Positions 21,608-33,687 of a stretch of 64,000 nucleotides of DNA are shown here, one piece after another. Every line of letters starts with the position of its first letter. Positions within the stretch are counted from its first letter, which is position 1. A model generated the notes under the pieces. The model was not told the DNA's origin. It did not search any database and worked only from the letters and a program-made list of their open reading frames with translations. A program made the translations under genes and the position numbers. The DNA is from Misgurnus anguillicaudatus (lineage: Eukaryota > Chordata > Actinopteri > Cypriniformes > Cobitidae), in assembly GCF_027580225.2 (NCBI RefSeq), contig NC_073358.2:11149001-11213000 (forward strand), given 5' to 3'.

Positions 21608-21671
21608 TGGAGAATGCGGGCATCGATCCCGCTACTTCTCGCATGCTAAGCGAGCGCTCTACCACTTGAGC
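21608..21671 (-). pseudogene. tRNA-Ala(AGC) cut by the unit-7 deletion
   Basis: Lacks the first nine nucleotides, hence the whole 5' acceptor strand. The remainder is normal, with CAAGTGG in the D-loop. Confidence 0.9.
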
Positions 21672-22229
21672 ACACACTGTAAACTAAATATGTTGTAATT
21701 TAAGCCACATTAGCACTTCATTCTTTTGACAGTCGCATTGGGCCTACAGTATACAAGGGGTCAAATTTCAGCAAATACAAGTACCATTCAACAAAACAAA
21801 TTAAGCATGTATTAAACCTTAAAATGAACGAAAAATCTATGCTTAGGCCAAAGAACAGGCCACGTGAAATACACGGCTCATGTGTACAGGCCAAAGGAAA
21901 CACACACGTCATGTTTACAATCTTAAAGTAAAATGTAATAATAAACTTACCAGAAATGACGGGAAGACAAATGGACGTTAAAAGAAAATGTTTCCCATAC
22001 TAAATTGCAACTAAACACCTTTGGAATTTAAACCTCCAGCTGCTTGTGAATGAATATACGTATGGAAGCATTTCGTGTGTGTGCTCAGTTGCCAAACTGA
22101 GGAACTGCTGGCTTTTTCTGGCCAAATGTATGAGCAGGACCCAATGAGAAGAACTTTTCTGTAGCTGGTGGGCCTCAAAAGCTCCTATAGGGAACCCACA
22201 TGTACTGCGATGGCCGAGTTTTTCACATC

Positions 22230-22262
22230 AAGCGAGCGCTCTACCATTCAAGCCAATTCCCC
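22230..22262 (-). pseudogene. tRNA-Ala 5' fragment, unit 7
   Basis: Same as 1259-1291. Confidence 0.87.
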
Positions 22263-22341
22263 TCATGTCCAACTGACGACCTCTTTGCATGTGGATGCTG
22301 GTGGCAACGTAATGGAAGGTGGAATGCCAGTGGTGGCGCTT

Positions 22342-22413
22342 GGCTCGTTGGTCTAGGGGTATGATTCTCGCTTCGGGTGCGAGAGGTCCCGGGTTCAAAT
22401 CCCGGACGAGCCC
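22342..22413 (+). tRNA. tRNA-Pro-CGG: tRNA-Pro(CGG), unit 7
   Basis: Same as 1371-1442; one of only two intact tRNAs in this unit. Confidence 0.96.
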
Positions 22414-22652
22414 GACTTTCAATGTTCTTACGCAGCCAGGCTCAAGTAGTGACCTGTACAGAATAGGGATGTCTACAAGCAATCGTGGAAGTGCATTTAA
22501 ACCTATCGAATTACGACAGGAGTACGAACGTTGGTGTACGCTTATTGCCTTTTCTGCAAGTGTGAGCCGCAAACGCTACCACAGGGAGTGCACGCATACT
22601 GTGATGGCCCGGTGAGTCGCGTCAAAAAAATGAGCAACAAATCACACTCACG

Positions 22653-22705
22653 TGAAGAATGCGGGCATCGATCACGCTACCTCTCGCATGCTGAGCTAAT
22701 TCCCC
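22653..22705 (-). pseudogene. Deleted tRNA-Ala, unit 7
   Basis: Same as 1682-1734. Confidence 0.87.
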
Positions 22706-22802
22706 TTAAAGAAGACAGGTGACCGCTTTGGCTTGTGGAAGCCGGCTGCGTAGTGGTGAAAATACGTATCCCGGAGGTTCAGCTGGGCCAGCTCGGCGGC
22801 TT

Positions 22803-22874
22803 GGCTCGTTGGTCTAGGGGTATGATTCTCGCTTAGGGTGCGAGAGGTCCCGGGTTCAAATCCCGGACGAGCCC
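22803..22874 (+). tRNA. tRNA-Pro-AGG: tRNA-Pro(AGG), unit 7
   Basis: Same as 1832-1903. Confidence 0.96.
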
Positions 22875-24603
22875 GTCTTTAGACTCGTTGCTTAAAGGCA
22901 GGACAGAAATGTCCATGACAAATGGCAAGGGTAGCCCTCATATCTCTTAACAGTGACAAAAGACCTACAGGGTGCCACGTTTCAAATAATTTCAAGGAAA
23001 ATGCAACAGAACAAATCACACACCTAAACTTTTTCATGCATAACATATGACAACCTCAGTTAGAATTTCTTTCAATGTGTTTTTATTTCTCTTTGGCCAG
23101 GCAAGACAAGATTGAAATTTCTGTTTGTCCAAAGGTATTTTTCAAATTGATTTTCAGATGTCTACTTGAGTGGAAAGTATGCATTTTTGACCTTAATCGA
23201 AGTTAACTGTGTTCCTGTGTCTCGATTTGTACAGCTTTGCAAAAGGTTGCGGGTTGCCGGAAAACATGTGCTGACAAAAATGTGTACATTGAATGCGTGT
23301 TGCCTTGGATGAAAGCTTCTGACAAATGCACAAATGTCAACACAACGAAGAGATAGCGTAATAATCACAAGGCTCTGTATCCGCATTGAAGGTCTATTTC
23401 TGGGTTTAGGTGGTCTCCCTGATGTACCATTTGTATCTCCATATATCCCTGATGGCCCCGGTCTGGCGATCTGCCTGCCAGCCAGTTCCTCTAGGTGAGG
23501 GGTTCCTTGATGGCCTCAGTCTTTGTCTAAGCCAACAAAGATGCACATTGTTTGGTGTAGGCTGCCAGGTTGAACACCCTGGAAGTCCGGTATTCTGTCA
23601 ATTTCTGCTAGCTATCAGATTGTGCTACCTTCGCTTTGTTGTGTCCAGAACCCTGGAAAACAACCACGCTATTTGTACTCCTCCCTCCTAGCCAGGAAAG
23701 GTGCACCATACTGGGCACTGGGCTTCAGTAGGTACCCTGAGGTGCCTGGAGCTATGAGACTAAAATGTAGCTAGGGATGCATGGTGTCCAATTTGGTGTC
23801 AGATGATTAATCAGAACTTTTTCTCAATCTAAAATCAATACTTGGAAAATGCAACCATTATATGCCTTCTTAGATGTCACTTGATGTGTCAACATTCTTT
23901 AATTTGCAAGAGTCTTCTAGGATAGAGTGAATGGTGAGTGATATTCCAGGGCCACTTGGCATTTCTGACACGTCTTCACTAGTGTCATTGCCATTTCTTC
24001 ACTAATGTCCCCTGCAGCGATTGATGTGCAACTTTGCCATCATGCAAATCAAAGACATGGCTTTTTGAGTAACTGCCCACTGTGGTGACCGCTAGTTAGG
24101 AACGCAAATTTAAGAAAATACATCAACATTTACGCCAAGGTGTGTTGTAAATTTCAAGCATTTAGCATATACTACTTTTGACAAGTACTCATTTTGACAC
24201 TCTCCCACAATGAGAAAACACATTTCAAGAAATTAAATGAAAGGAAAGTGAAAAACATAGCTCATGTGAACAATCTCAAAATGAAATGCAGTAAGAACTT
24301 ACCATAACCTGTGGACAAATCATTCCAATTTGAATGGCGACTGAATGCTCTCCGGAGGAAAAGTTTGTGCTCCCTGTTGCCTCGTGACAAAATTTGCATA
24401 TGGGAGACTGTCCTGTGTATTTCAGTTGCCATGCTGAAAACCGACACTAGAAGTTGGCTTTTTGCTGCAAAATTTGCGAGCTGGACCAAACAGGCCCTTT
24501 GCTGCTTGAGCGAGTCTTAGCCGCTCCCATGGGGAGCGCAAGCACACTGAGACGGCCCAGTCTGTTAGATCAGTAAAACAAACAACCCAAAGTCATGCTT
24601 ACG

Positions 24604-24676
24604 TGGAGAATGCGGGCATCGATCCCGCTACTTCTCGCATGCTAAGCGAGCGCTCTACCACTTGAGCTAATTCCCC
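24604..24676 (-). tRNA. tRNA-Ala-AGC: tRNA-Ala(AGC), unit 8
   Basis: CAAGTGG D-loop form. Confidence 0.95.
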
Positions 24677-24700
24677 TTGCCAAAGACGACTGCGACACTC

Positions 24701-24765
24701 GACTCGTTGGCCTAGGGGTACTATTTTCGCTATGGGCGCGTGAGATTCAAATCCCGGACCAGCCC
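24701..24765 (+). pseudogene. tRNA-Pro(TGG) pseudogene, unit 8
   Basis: Same deleted sequence as 98-162. Confidence 0.87.
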
Positions 24766-24833
24766 GTTTTCAGATTTGCCACTTGACGCAACAGCACTGG
24801 CACAAACCTTGGCCGAACAGCCTGCGCCCACGT

Positions 24834-24907
24834 GGCCGGTTAGCTCAGTTGGTTAGAGCGTGGTGCTAATAACGCCAAGGTCGGGGGTTCGATCCCCGTA
24901 CGGGCCA
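24834..24907 (+). tRNA. tRNA-Ile-AAT: tRNA-Ile(AAT), unit 8, T-stem variant
   Basis: GGGGG T-stem variant as in unit 4. Confidence 0.93.
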
Positions 24908-24980
24908 TGCGGTTTTCTCTGCCGCTTTCTGCTGCTTGTTGTGAACTTTCACGGAAATTCTTGCAGGACAGGGGTGTCTG

Positions 24981-25053
24981 GCCGAAATAGCTCAGTTGGG
25001 AGAGCGTTAGACTGAAGATCTAAAGGTCCCTGGTTCGATCCCGGGTTTCGGCA
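24981..25053 (+). tRNA. tRNA-Phe-GAA: tRNA-Phe(GAA), unit 8
   Basis: Gene unchanged; preceded by G. Confidence 0.97.
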
Positions 25054-25149
25054 TTGAAAGCCCCTTTCTGAGAGATGCTTACCCTATATGGCCCAAGCAG
25101 TGTGACCTTTTCTCCGTGACCCAGTGGGCCAGGCGTCCAACCACAACAG

Positions 25150-25212
25150 TGTAATGGGTAGCACTCTGGACTCTGAATCCAGCGACCCGACTTTCAAGTC
25201 TCGGTGGGACCT
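25150..25212 (+). pseudogene. tRNA-Gln(CTG) lacking its 5' end, unit 8
   Basis: The first ten nucleotides (5' acceptor strand and start of the A box) are deleted, leaving 63 nt. It cannot fold as a tRNA. Confidence 0.93.
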
Positions 25213-25851
25213 GTCGGACTTTGGGCTTTCCAAGCAAAACCGTGTCTGTGGGGCCAATGTTTGTTCCCCCCCACCATTTTTCAACCAGTGCGCACACACT
25301 GTAAACTAAATATGTTGTAATTTAAGCCACATTAGCACTTCATTCTTTTGACAGTCGCATTGGGCCTACAGTATACAAGGGGTCAAATTTCAGCAAATAC
25401 AAGTACCATTCAACAAAACAAATTAAGCATGTATTAAACCTTAAAATGAACGAAAAATCTATGCTTAGGCCAAAGAACAGGCCACGTGAAATACACGGCT
25501 CATGTGTACAGGCCAAAGGAAACACACACGTCATGTTTACAATCTTAAAGTAAAATGTAATAATAAACTTACCAGAAATGACGGGAAGACAAATGGACGT
25601 TAAAAGAAAATGTTTCCCATACTAAATTGCAACTAAACACCTTTGGAATTTAAACCTCCAGCTGCTTGTGAATGAATATACGTATGGAAGCATTTCGTGT
25701 GTGTGCTCAGTTGCCAAACTGAGGAACTGCTGGCTTTTTCTGGCCAAATGTATGAGCAGGACCCAATGAGAAGAACTTTTCTGTAGCTGGTGGGCCTCAA
25801 AAGCTCCTATAGGGAACCCACATGTACTGCGATGGCCGAGTCTTTCACATC

Positions 25852-25884
25852 AAGCGAGCGCTCTACCATTCAAGCCAATTCCCC
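25852..25884 (-). pseudogene. tRNA-Ala 5' fragment, unit 8
   Basis: Same as 1259-1291. Confidence 0.87.
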
Positions 25885-25963
25885 TCATGTCCAACTGACG
25901 ACCTCTTTGCATGTGGATGCTGGTGGCAACGTAATGGAAGGTGGAATGCCAGTGGTGGCGCTT

Positions 25964-26035
25964 GGCTCGTTGGTCTAGGGGTATGATTCTCGCTTCGGGT
26001 GCGAGAGGTCCCGGGTTCAAATCCCGGACGAGCCC
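25964..26035 (+). tRNA. tRNA-Pro-CGG: tRNA-Pro(CGG), unit 8
   Basis: Same as 1371-1442. Confidence 0.96.
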
Positions 26036-26274
26036 GACTTTCAATGTTCTTACGCAGCCAGGCTCAAGTAGTGACCTGTACAGAATAGGGATGTCTACAA
26101 GCAATCGTGGAAGTGCATTTAAACCTATCGAATTACGACAGGAGTACGAACGTTGGTGTACGCTTATTCCCTTTTCTGCAAGTGTGAGCCGCAAACGCTA
26201 CCACAGGGAGTGCACGCATACTGTGATGGCCCGGTGAGTCGCGTCAAAAAAATGAGCAACAAATCACACTCACG

Positions 26275-26327
26275 TGAAGAATGCGGGCATCGATCACGCT
26301 ACCTCTCGCATGCTGAGCTAATTCCCC
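26275..26327 (-). pseudogene. Deleted tRNA-Ala, unit 8
   Basis: Same as 1682-1734. Confidence 0.87.
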
Positions 26328-26424
26328 TTAAAGAAGACAGGTGACCGCTTTGGCTTGTGGAAGCCGGCTGCGTAGTGGTGAAAATACGTATCCCGGAGGT
26401 TCAGCTGGGCCAGCTCGGCGGCTT

Positions 26425-26496
26425 GGCTCGTTGGTCTAGGGGTATGATTCTCGCTTAGGGTGCGAGAGGTCCCGGGTTCAAATCCCGGACGAGCCC
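26425..26496 (+). tRNA. tRNA-Pro-AGG: tRNA-Pro(AGG), unit 8
   Basis: Same as 1832-1903. Confidence 0.96.
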
Positions 26497-28225
26497 GTCT
26501 TTAGACTCGTTGCTTAAAGGCAGGACAGAAATGTCCATGACAAACGGCAAGGGTAGCCCTCATATCTCTTAACAGTGACAAAAGACCTACAGGGTGCCAC
26601 GTTTCAAATAATTTCAAGGAAAATGCAACAGAACAAATCACACACCTAAACTTTTTCATGCATAACATATGACAACCTCAGTTAGAATTTCTTTCAATGT
26701 GTTTTTATTTCTCTTTGGCCAGGCAAGACAAGATTGAAATTTCTGTTTGTCCAAAGGTATTTTTCAAATTGATTTTCAGATGTCTACTTGAGTGGAAAGT
26801 ATGCATTTTTGACCTTAATCGAAGTTAACTGTGTTCCTGTGTCTCGATTTGTACAGCTTTGCAAAAGGTTGCGGGTTGCCGGAAAACATGTGCTGACAAA
26901 AATGTGTACATTGAATGCGTGTTGCCTTGGATGAAAGCTTCTGACAAATGCACAAATGTCAACACAACGAAGAGATAGCGTAATAATCACAAGGCTCTGT
27001 ATCCGCATTGAAGGTCTATTTCTGGGTTTAGGTGGTCTCCCTGATGTACCATTTGTATCTCCATATATCCCTGATGGCCCCGGTCTGGCGATCTGCCTGC
27101 CAGCCAGTTCCTCTAGGTGAGGGGTTCCTTGATGGCCTCAGTCTTTGTCTAAGCCAACAAAGATGCACATTGTTTGGTGTAGGCTGCCAGGTTGAACACC
27201 CTGGAAGTCCGGTATTCTGTCAATTTCTGCTAGCTATCAGATTGTGCTACCTTCGCTTTGTTGTGTCCAGAACCCTGGAAAACAACCACGCTATTTGTAC
27301 TCCTCCCTCCTAGCCAGGAAAGGTGCACCATACTGGGCACTGGGCTTCAGTAGGTACCCTGAGGTGCCTGGAGCTATGAGACTAAAATGTAGCTAGGGAT
27401 GCATGGTGTCCAATTTGGTGTCAGATGATTAATCAGAACTTTTTCTCAATCTAAAATCAATACTTGGAAAATGCAACCATTATATGCCTTCTTAGATGTC
27501 ACTTGATGTGTCAACATTCTTTAATTTGCAAGAGTCTTCTAGGATAGAGTGAATGGTGAGTGATATTCCAGGGCCACTTGGCATTTCTGACACGTCTTCA
27601 CTAGTGTCATTGGCATTTCTTCACTAATGTCCCCTGCAGCGATTGATGTGCAACTTTGCCATCATGCAAATCAAAGACATGGCTTTTTGAGTAACTGCCC
27701 ACTGTGGTGACCGCTAGTTAGGAACGCAAATTTAAGAAAATACATCAACATTTACGCCAAGGTGTGTTGTAAATTTCAAGCATTTAGCATATACTACTTT
27801 TGACAAGTACTCATTTTGACACTCTCCCACAATGAGAAAACACATTTCAAGAAATTAAATGAAAGGAAAGTGAAAAACATAGCTCATGTGAACAATCTCA
27901 AAATGAAATGCAGTAAGAACTTACCATAACCTGTGGACAAATCATTCCAATTTGAATGGCGACTGAATGCTCTCCGGAGGAAAAGTTTGTGCTCCCTGTT
28001 GCCTCGTGACAAAATTTGCATATGGGAGACTGTCCTGTGTATTTCAGTTGCCATGCTGAAAACCGACACTAGAAGTTGGCTTTTTGCTGCAAAATTTGCG
28101 AGCTGGACCAAACAGGCCCTTTGCTGCTTGAGCGAGTCTTAGCCGCTCCCATGGGGAGCGCAAGCACACTGAGACGGCCCAGTCTGTTAGATCAGTAAAA
28201 CAAACAACCCAAAGTCATGCTTACG

Positions 28226-28298
28226 TGGAGAATGCGGGCATCGATCCCGCTACTTCTCGCATGCTAAGCGAGCGCTCTACCACTTGAGCTAATTCCCC
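28226..28298 (-). tRNA. tRNA-Ala-AGC: tRNA-Ala(AGC), unit 9
   Basis: CAAGTGG D-loop form. Confidence 0.95.
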
Positions 28299-28322
28299 TT
28301 GCCAAAGACGACTGCGACACTC

Positions 28323-28387
28323 GACTCGTTGGCCTAGGGGTACTATTTTCGCTATGGGCGCGTGAGATTCAAATCCCGGACCAGCCC
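28323..28387 (+). pseudogene. tRNA-Pro(TGG) pseudogene, unit 9
   Basis: Same deleted sequence as 98-162. Confidence 0.87.
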
Positions 28388-28455
28388 GTTTTCAGATTTG
28401 CCACTTGACGCAACAGCACTGGCACAAACCTTGGCCGAACAGCCTGCGCCCACGT

Positions 28456-28529
28456 GGCCGGTTAGCTCAGTTGGTTAGAGCGTGGTGCTAATAACGCCAA
28501 GGTCGGGGGTTCGATCCCCGTACGGGCCA
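28456..28529 (+). tRNA. tRNA-Ile-AAT: tRNA-Ile(AAT), unit 9, T-stem variant
   Basis: GGGGG T-stem variant as in unit 4. Confidence 0.93.
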
Positions 28530-28602
28530 TGCGGTTTTCTCTGCCGCTTTCTGCTGCTTGTTGTGAACTTTCACGGAAATTCTTGCAGGACAGGGGTGTC
28601 TG

Positions 28603-28675
28603 GCCGAAATAGCTCAGTTGGGAGAGCGTTAGACTGAAGATCTAAAGGTCCCTGGTTCGATCCCGGGTTTCGGCA
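28603..28675 (+). tRNA. tRNA-Phe-GAA: tRNA-Phe(GAA), unit 9
   Basis: Gene unchanged; preceded by G. Confidence 0.97.
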
Positions 28676-28771
28676 TTGAAAGCCCCTTTCTGAGAGATGC
28701 TTACCCTATATGGCCCAAGCAGTGTGACCTTTTCTCCGTGACCCAGTGGGCCAGGCGTCCAACCACAACAG

Positions 28772-28844
28772 GGTTCCATGGTGTAATGGGTAGCACTCTG
28801 GACTCTGAATCCAGCGACCCGACTTTCAAGTCTCGGTGGGACCT
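28772..28844 (+). tRNA. tRNA-Gln-CTG: tRNA-Gln(CTG), degenerate, unit 9
   Basis: Same altered T-arm as 547-619. Confidence 0.75.
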
Positions 28845-29482
28845 GTCGGACTTTGGGCTTTCCAAGCAAAACCGTGTCTGTGGGGCCAATGTTTGTTCCC
28901 CCCACCATTTTTCAACCAGTGCGCACACACTGTAAACTAAATATGTTGTAATTTAAGCCACATTAGCACTTCATTCTTTTGACAGTCGCATTGGGCCTAC
29001 AGTATACAAGGGGTCAAATTTCAGCAAATACAAGTACCATTCAACAAAACAAATTAAGCATGTATTAAACCTTAAAATGAACGAAAAATCTATGCTTAGG
29101 CCAAAGAACAGGCCACGTGAAATACACGGCTCATGTGTACAGGCCAAAGGAAACACACACGTCATGTTTACAATCTTAAAGTAAAATGTAATAATAAACT
29201 TACCAGAAATGACGGGAAGACAAATGGACGTTAAAAGAAAATGTTTCCCATACTAAATTGCAACTAAACACCTTTGGAATTTAAACCTCCAGCTGCTTGT
29301 GAATGAATATACGTATGGAAGCATTTCGTGTGTGTGCTCAGTTGCCAAACTGAGGAACTGCTGGCTTTTTCTGGCCAAATGTATGAGCAGGACCCAATGA
29401 GAAGAACTTTTCTGTAGCTGGTGGGCCTCAAAAGCTCCTATAGGGAACCCACATGTACTGCGATGGCCGAGTCTTTCACATC

Positions 29483-29515
29483 AAGCGAGCGCTCTACCAT
29501 TCAAGCCAATTCCCC
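29483..29515 (-). pseudogene. tRNA-Ala 5' fragment, unit 9
   Basis: Same as 1259-1291. Confidence 0.87.
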
Positions 29516-29594
29516 TCATGTCCAACTGACGACCTCTTTGCATGTGGATGCTGGTGGCAACGTAATGGAAGGTGTAATGCCAGTGGTGGCGCTT

Positions 29595-29666
29595 GGCTCG
29601 TTGGTCTAGGGGTATGATTCTCGCTTCGGGTGCGAGAGGTCCCGGGTTCAAATCCCGGACGAGCCC
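29595..29666 (+). tRNA. tRNA-Pro-CGG: tRNA-Pro(CGG), unit 9
   Basis: Same as 1371-1442. Confidence 0.96.
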
Positions 29667-29905
29667 GACTTTCAATGTTCTTACGCAGCCAGGCTCAAGT
29701 AGTGACCTGTACAGAATAGGGATGTCTACAAGCAATCGTGGAAGTGCATTTAAACCTATCGAATTACGACAGGAGTACGAACGTTGGTGTACGCTTATTC
29801 CCTTTTCTGCAAGTGTGAGCCGCAAACGCTACCACAGGGAGTGCACGCATACTGTGATGGCCCGGTGAGTCGCGTCAAAAAAATGAGCAACAAATCACAC
29901 TCACG

Positions 29906-29958
29906 TGAAGAATGCGGGCATCGATCACGCTACCTCTCGCATGCTGAGCTAATTCCCC
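29906..29958 (-). pseudogene. Deleted tRNA-Ala, unit 9
   Basis: Same as 1682-1734. Confidence 0.87.
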
Positions 29959-30055
29959 TTAAAGAAGACAGGTGACCGCTTTGGCTTGTGGAAGCCGGCT
30001 GCGTAGTGGTGAAAATACGTATCCCGGAGGTTCAGCTGGGCCAGCTCGGCGGCTT

Positions 30056-30127
30056 GGCTCGTTGGTCTAGGGGTATGATTCTCGCTTAGGGTGCGAGAGG
30101 TCCCGGGTTCAAATCCCGGACGAGCCC
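30056..30127 (+). tRNA. tRNA-Pro-AGG: tRNA-Pro(AGG), unit 9
   Basis: Same as 1832-1903. Confidence 0.96.
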
Positions 30128-31856
30128 GTCTTTAGACTCGTTGCTTAAAGGCAGGACAGAAATGTCCATGACAAACGGCAAGGGTAGCCCTCATATCTCT
30201 TAACAGTGACAAAAGACCTACAGGGTGCCACGTTTCAAATAATTTCAAGGAAAATGCAACAGAACAAATCACACACCTAAACTTTTTCATGCATAACATA
30301 TGACAACCTCAGTTAGAATTTCTTTCAATGTGTTTTTATTTCTCTTTGGCCAGGCAAGACAAGATTGAAATTTCTGTTTGTCCAAAGGTATTTTTCAAAT
30401 TGATTTTCAGATGTCTACTTGAGTGGAAAGTATGCATTTTTGACCTTAATCGAAGTTAACTGTGTTCCTGTGTCTCGATTTGTACAGCTTTGCAAAAGGT
30501 TGCGGGTTGCCGGAAAACATGTGCTGACAAAAATGTGTACATTGAATGCGTGTTGCCTTGGATGAAAGCTTCTGACAAATGCACAAATGTCAACACAACG
30601 AAGAGATAGCGTAATAATCACAAGGCTCTGTATCCGCATTGAAGGTCTATTTCTGGGTTTAGGTGGTCTCCCTGATGTACCATTTGTATCTCCATATATC
30701 CCTGATGGCCCCGGTCTGGCGATCTGCCTGCCAGCCAGTTCCTCTAGGTGAGGGGTTCCTTGATGGCCTCAGTCTTTGTCTAAGCCAACAAAGATGCACA
30801 TTGTTTGGTGTAGGCTGCCAGGTTGAACACCCTGGAAGTCCGGTATTCTGTCAATTTCTGCTAGCTATCAGATTGTGCTACCTTCGCTTTGTTGTGTCCA
30901 GAACCCTGGAAAACAACCACGCTATTTGTACTCCTCCCTCCTAGCCAGGAAAGGTGCACCATACTGGGCACTGGGCTTCAGTAGGTACCCTGAGGTGCCT
31001 GGAGCTATGAGACTAAAATGTAGCTAGGGATGCATGGTGTCCAATTTGGTGTCAGATGATTAATCAGAACTTTTTCTCAATCTAAAATCAATACTTGGAA
31101 AATGCAACCATTATATGCCTTCTTAGATGTCACTTGATGTGTCAACATTCTTTAATTTGAAAGAGTCTTCTAGGATAGAGTGAATGGTGAGTGATATTCC
31201 AGGGCCACTTGGCATTTCTGACACGTCTTCACTAGTGTCATTGCCATTTCTTCACTAATGTCCCCTGCAGCGATTGATGTGCAACTTTGCCATCATGCAA
31301 ATCAAAGACATGGCTTTTTGAGTAACTGCCCACTGTGGTGACCGCTAGTTAGGAACGCAAATTTAAGAAAATACATCAACATTTACGCCAAGGTGTGTTG
31401 TAAATTTCAAGCATTTAGCATATACTACTTTTGACAAGTACTCATTTTGACACTCTCCCACAATGAGAAAACACATTTCAAGAAATTAAATGAAAGGAAA
31501 GTGAAAAACATAGCTCATGTGAACAATCTCAAAATGAAATGCAGTAAGAACTTACCATAACCTGTGGACAAATCATTCCAATTTGAATGGCGACTGAATG
31601 CTCTCCGGAGGAAAAGTTTGTGCTCCCTGTTGCCTCGTGACAAAATTTGCATATGGGAGACTGTCCTGTGTATTTCAGTTGCCATGCTGAAAACCGACAC
31701 TAGAAGTTGGCTTTTTGCTGCAAAATTTGCGAGCTGGACCAAACAGGCCCTTTGCTGCTTGAGCGAGTCTTAGCCGCTCCCATGGGGAGCGCAAGCACAC
31801 TGAGACGGCCCAGTCTGTTAGATCAGTAAAACAAACAACCCAAAGTCATGCTTACG

Positions 31857-31929
31857 TGGAGAATGCGGGCATCGATCCCGCTACTTCTCGCATGCTAAGC
31901 GAGCGCTCTACCACTTGAGCTAATTCCCC
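31857..31929 (-). tRNA. tRNA-Ala-AGC: tRNA-Ala(AGC), unit 10
   Basis: CAAGTGG D-loop form. Confidence 0.95.
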
Positions 31930-31953
31930 TTGCCAAAGACGACTGCGACACTC

Positions 31954-32018
31954 GACTCGTTGGCCTAGGGGTACTATTTTCGCTATGGGCGCGTGAGATT
32001 CAAATCCCGGACCAGCCC
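31954..32018 (+). pseudogene. tRNA-Pro(TGG) pseudogene, unit 10
   Basis: Same deleted sequence as 98-162. Confidence 0.87.
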
Positions 32019-32086
32019 GTTTTCAGATTTGCCACTTGACGCAACAGCACTGGCACAAACCTTGGCCGAACAGCCTGCGCCCACGT

Positions 32087-32160
32087 GGCCGGTTAGCTCA
32101 GTTGGTTAGAGCGTGGTGCTAATAACGCCAAGGTCGCGGGTTCGATCCCCGTACGGGCCA
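32087..32160 (+). tRNA. tRNA-Ile-AAT: tRNA-Ile(AAT), unit 10
   Basis: Standard GCGGG T-stem. Confidence 0.97.
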
Positions 32161-32233
32161 TGCGGTTTTCTCTGCCGCTTTCTGCTGCTTGTTGTGAACT
32201 TTCACGGAAATTCTTGCAGGACAGGGGTGTCTG

Positions 32234-32306
32234 GCCGAAATAGCTCAGTTGGGAGAGCGTTAGACTGAAGATCTAAAGGTCCCTGGTTCGATCCCGGGTT
32301 TCGGCA
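32234..32306 (+). tRNA. tRNA-Phe-GAA: tRNA-Phe(GAA), unit 10
   Basis: Gene unchanged; preceded by G. Confidence 0.97.
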
Positions 32307-32402
32307 TTGAAAGCCCCTTTCTGAGAGATGCTTACCCTATATGGCCCAAGCAGTGTGACCTTTTCTCCGTGACCCAGTGGGCCAGGCGTCCAACCACAAC
32401 AG

Positions 32403-32475
32403 GGTTCCATGGTGTAATGGGTAGCACTCTGGACTCTGAATCCAGCGACCCGACTTTCAAGTCTCGGTGGGACCT
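32403..32475 (+). tRNA. tRNA-Gln-CTG: tRNA-Gln(CTG), degenerate, unit 10
   Basis: Same altered T-arm as 547-619. Confidence 0.75.
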
Positions 32476-33114
32476 GTCGGACTTTGGGCTTTCCAAGCAA
32501 AACCGTGTCTGTGGGGCCAATGTTTGTTCCCCCCCACCATTTTTCAACCAGTGCGCACACACTGTAAACTAAATATGTTGTAATTTAAGCCACATTAGCA
32601 CTTCATTCTTTTGACAGTCGCATTGGGCCTACAGTATACAAGGGGTCAAATTTCAGCAAATACAAGTACCATTCAACAAAACAAATTAAGCATGTATTAA
32701 ACCTTAAAATGAACGAAAAATCTATGCTTAGGCCAAAGAACAGGATACGTGAAATACACGGCTCATGTGTACAGGCCAAAGGAAACACACACGTCATGTT
32801 TACAATCTTAAAGTAAAATGTAATAATAAACTTACCAGAAATGACGGGAAGACAAATGGACGTTAAAAGAAAATGTTTCCCATACTAAATTGCAACTAAA
32901 CACCTTTGGAATTTAAACCTCCAGCTGCTTGTGAATGAATATACGTATGGAAGCATTTCGTGTGTGTGCTCAGTTGCCAAACTGAGGAACTGCTGGCTTT
33001 TTCTGGCCAAATGTATGAGCAGGACCCAATGAGAAGAACTTTTCTGTAGCTGGTGGGCCTCAAAAGCTCCTATAGGGAACCCACATGTACTGCGATGGCC
33101 GAGTCTTTCACATC

Positions 33115-33147
33115 AAGCGAGCGCTCTACCATTCAAGCCAATTCCCC
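33115..33147 (-). pseudogene. tRNA-Ala 5' fragment, unit 10
   Basis: Same as 1259-1291. Confidence 0.87.
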
Positions 33148-33226
33148 TCATGTCCAACTGACGACCTCTTTGCATGTGGATGCTGGTGGCAACGTAATGG
33201 AAGGTGGAATGCCAGTGGTGGCGCTT

Positions 33227-33298
33227 GGCTCGTTGGTCTAGGGGTATGATTCTCGCTTCGGGTGCGAGACGTCCCGGGTTCAAATCCCGGACGAGCCC
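33227..33298 (+). tRNA. tRNA-Pro-CGG: tRNA-Pro(CGG), unit 10, variable-loop variant
   Basis: Variable region reads GAGACGTCC instead of GAGAGGTCC; the stems are unaffected. Confidence 0.94.
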
Positions 33299-33537
33299 GA
33301 CTTTCAATGTTCTTACGCAGCCAGGCTCAAGTAGTGACCTGTACAGAATAGGGATGTCTACAAGCAATCGTGGAAGTGCATTTAAACCTATCGAATTACG
33401 ACAGGAGTACGAACGTTGGTGTACGCTTATTCCCTTTTCTGCAAGTGTGAGCCGCAAACGCTACCACAGGGAGTGCACGCATACTGTGATGGCCCGGTGA
33501 GTCGCGTCAAAAAAATGAGCAACAAATCACACTCACG

Positions 33538-33590
33538 TGAAGAATGCGGGCATCGATCACGCTACCTCTCGCATGCTGAGCTAATTCCCC
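33538..33590 (-). pseudogene. Deleted tRNA-Ala, unit 10
   Basis: Same as 1682-1734. Confidence 0.87.
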
Positions 33591-33687
33591 TTAAAGAAGA
33601 CAGGTGACCGCTTTGGCTTGTGGAAGCCGGCTGCGTAGTGGTGAAAATACGTATCCCGGAGGTTCAGCTGGGCCAGCTCGGCGGCTT

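Larger units (their letters stand above)
21608..24603 (+). repeat. Array unit 7 (2996 bp, tRNA deletion)
   Basis: A 636-bp deletion joins the inside of tRNA-Ala to sequence downstream of tRNA-Gln at about 21671. It removes the Pro(TGG) relic, Ile, Phe and Gln. Confidence 0.97.
24604..28225 (+). repeat. Array unit 8 (3622 bp)
   Basis: A 10-bp deletion removes the 5' acceptor strand of the Gln gene. Confidence 0.97.
28226..31856 (+). repeat. Array unit 9 (3631 bp)
   Basis: One C is lost from the C-run downstream of Gln, as in unit 13. It shares the TTGCCATTTC spacer variant with unit 7. Confidence 0.97.
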
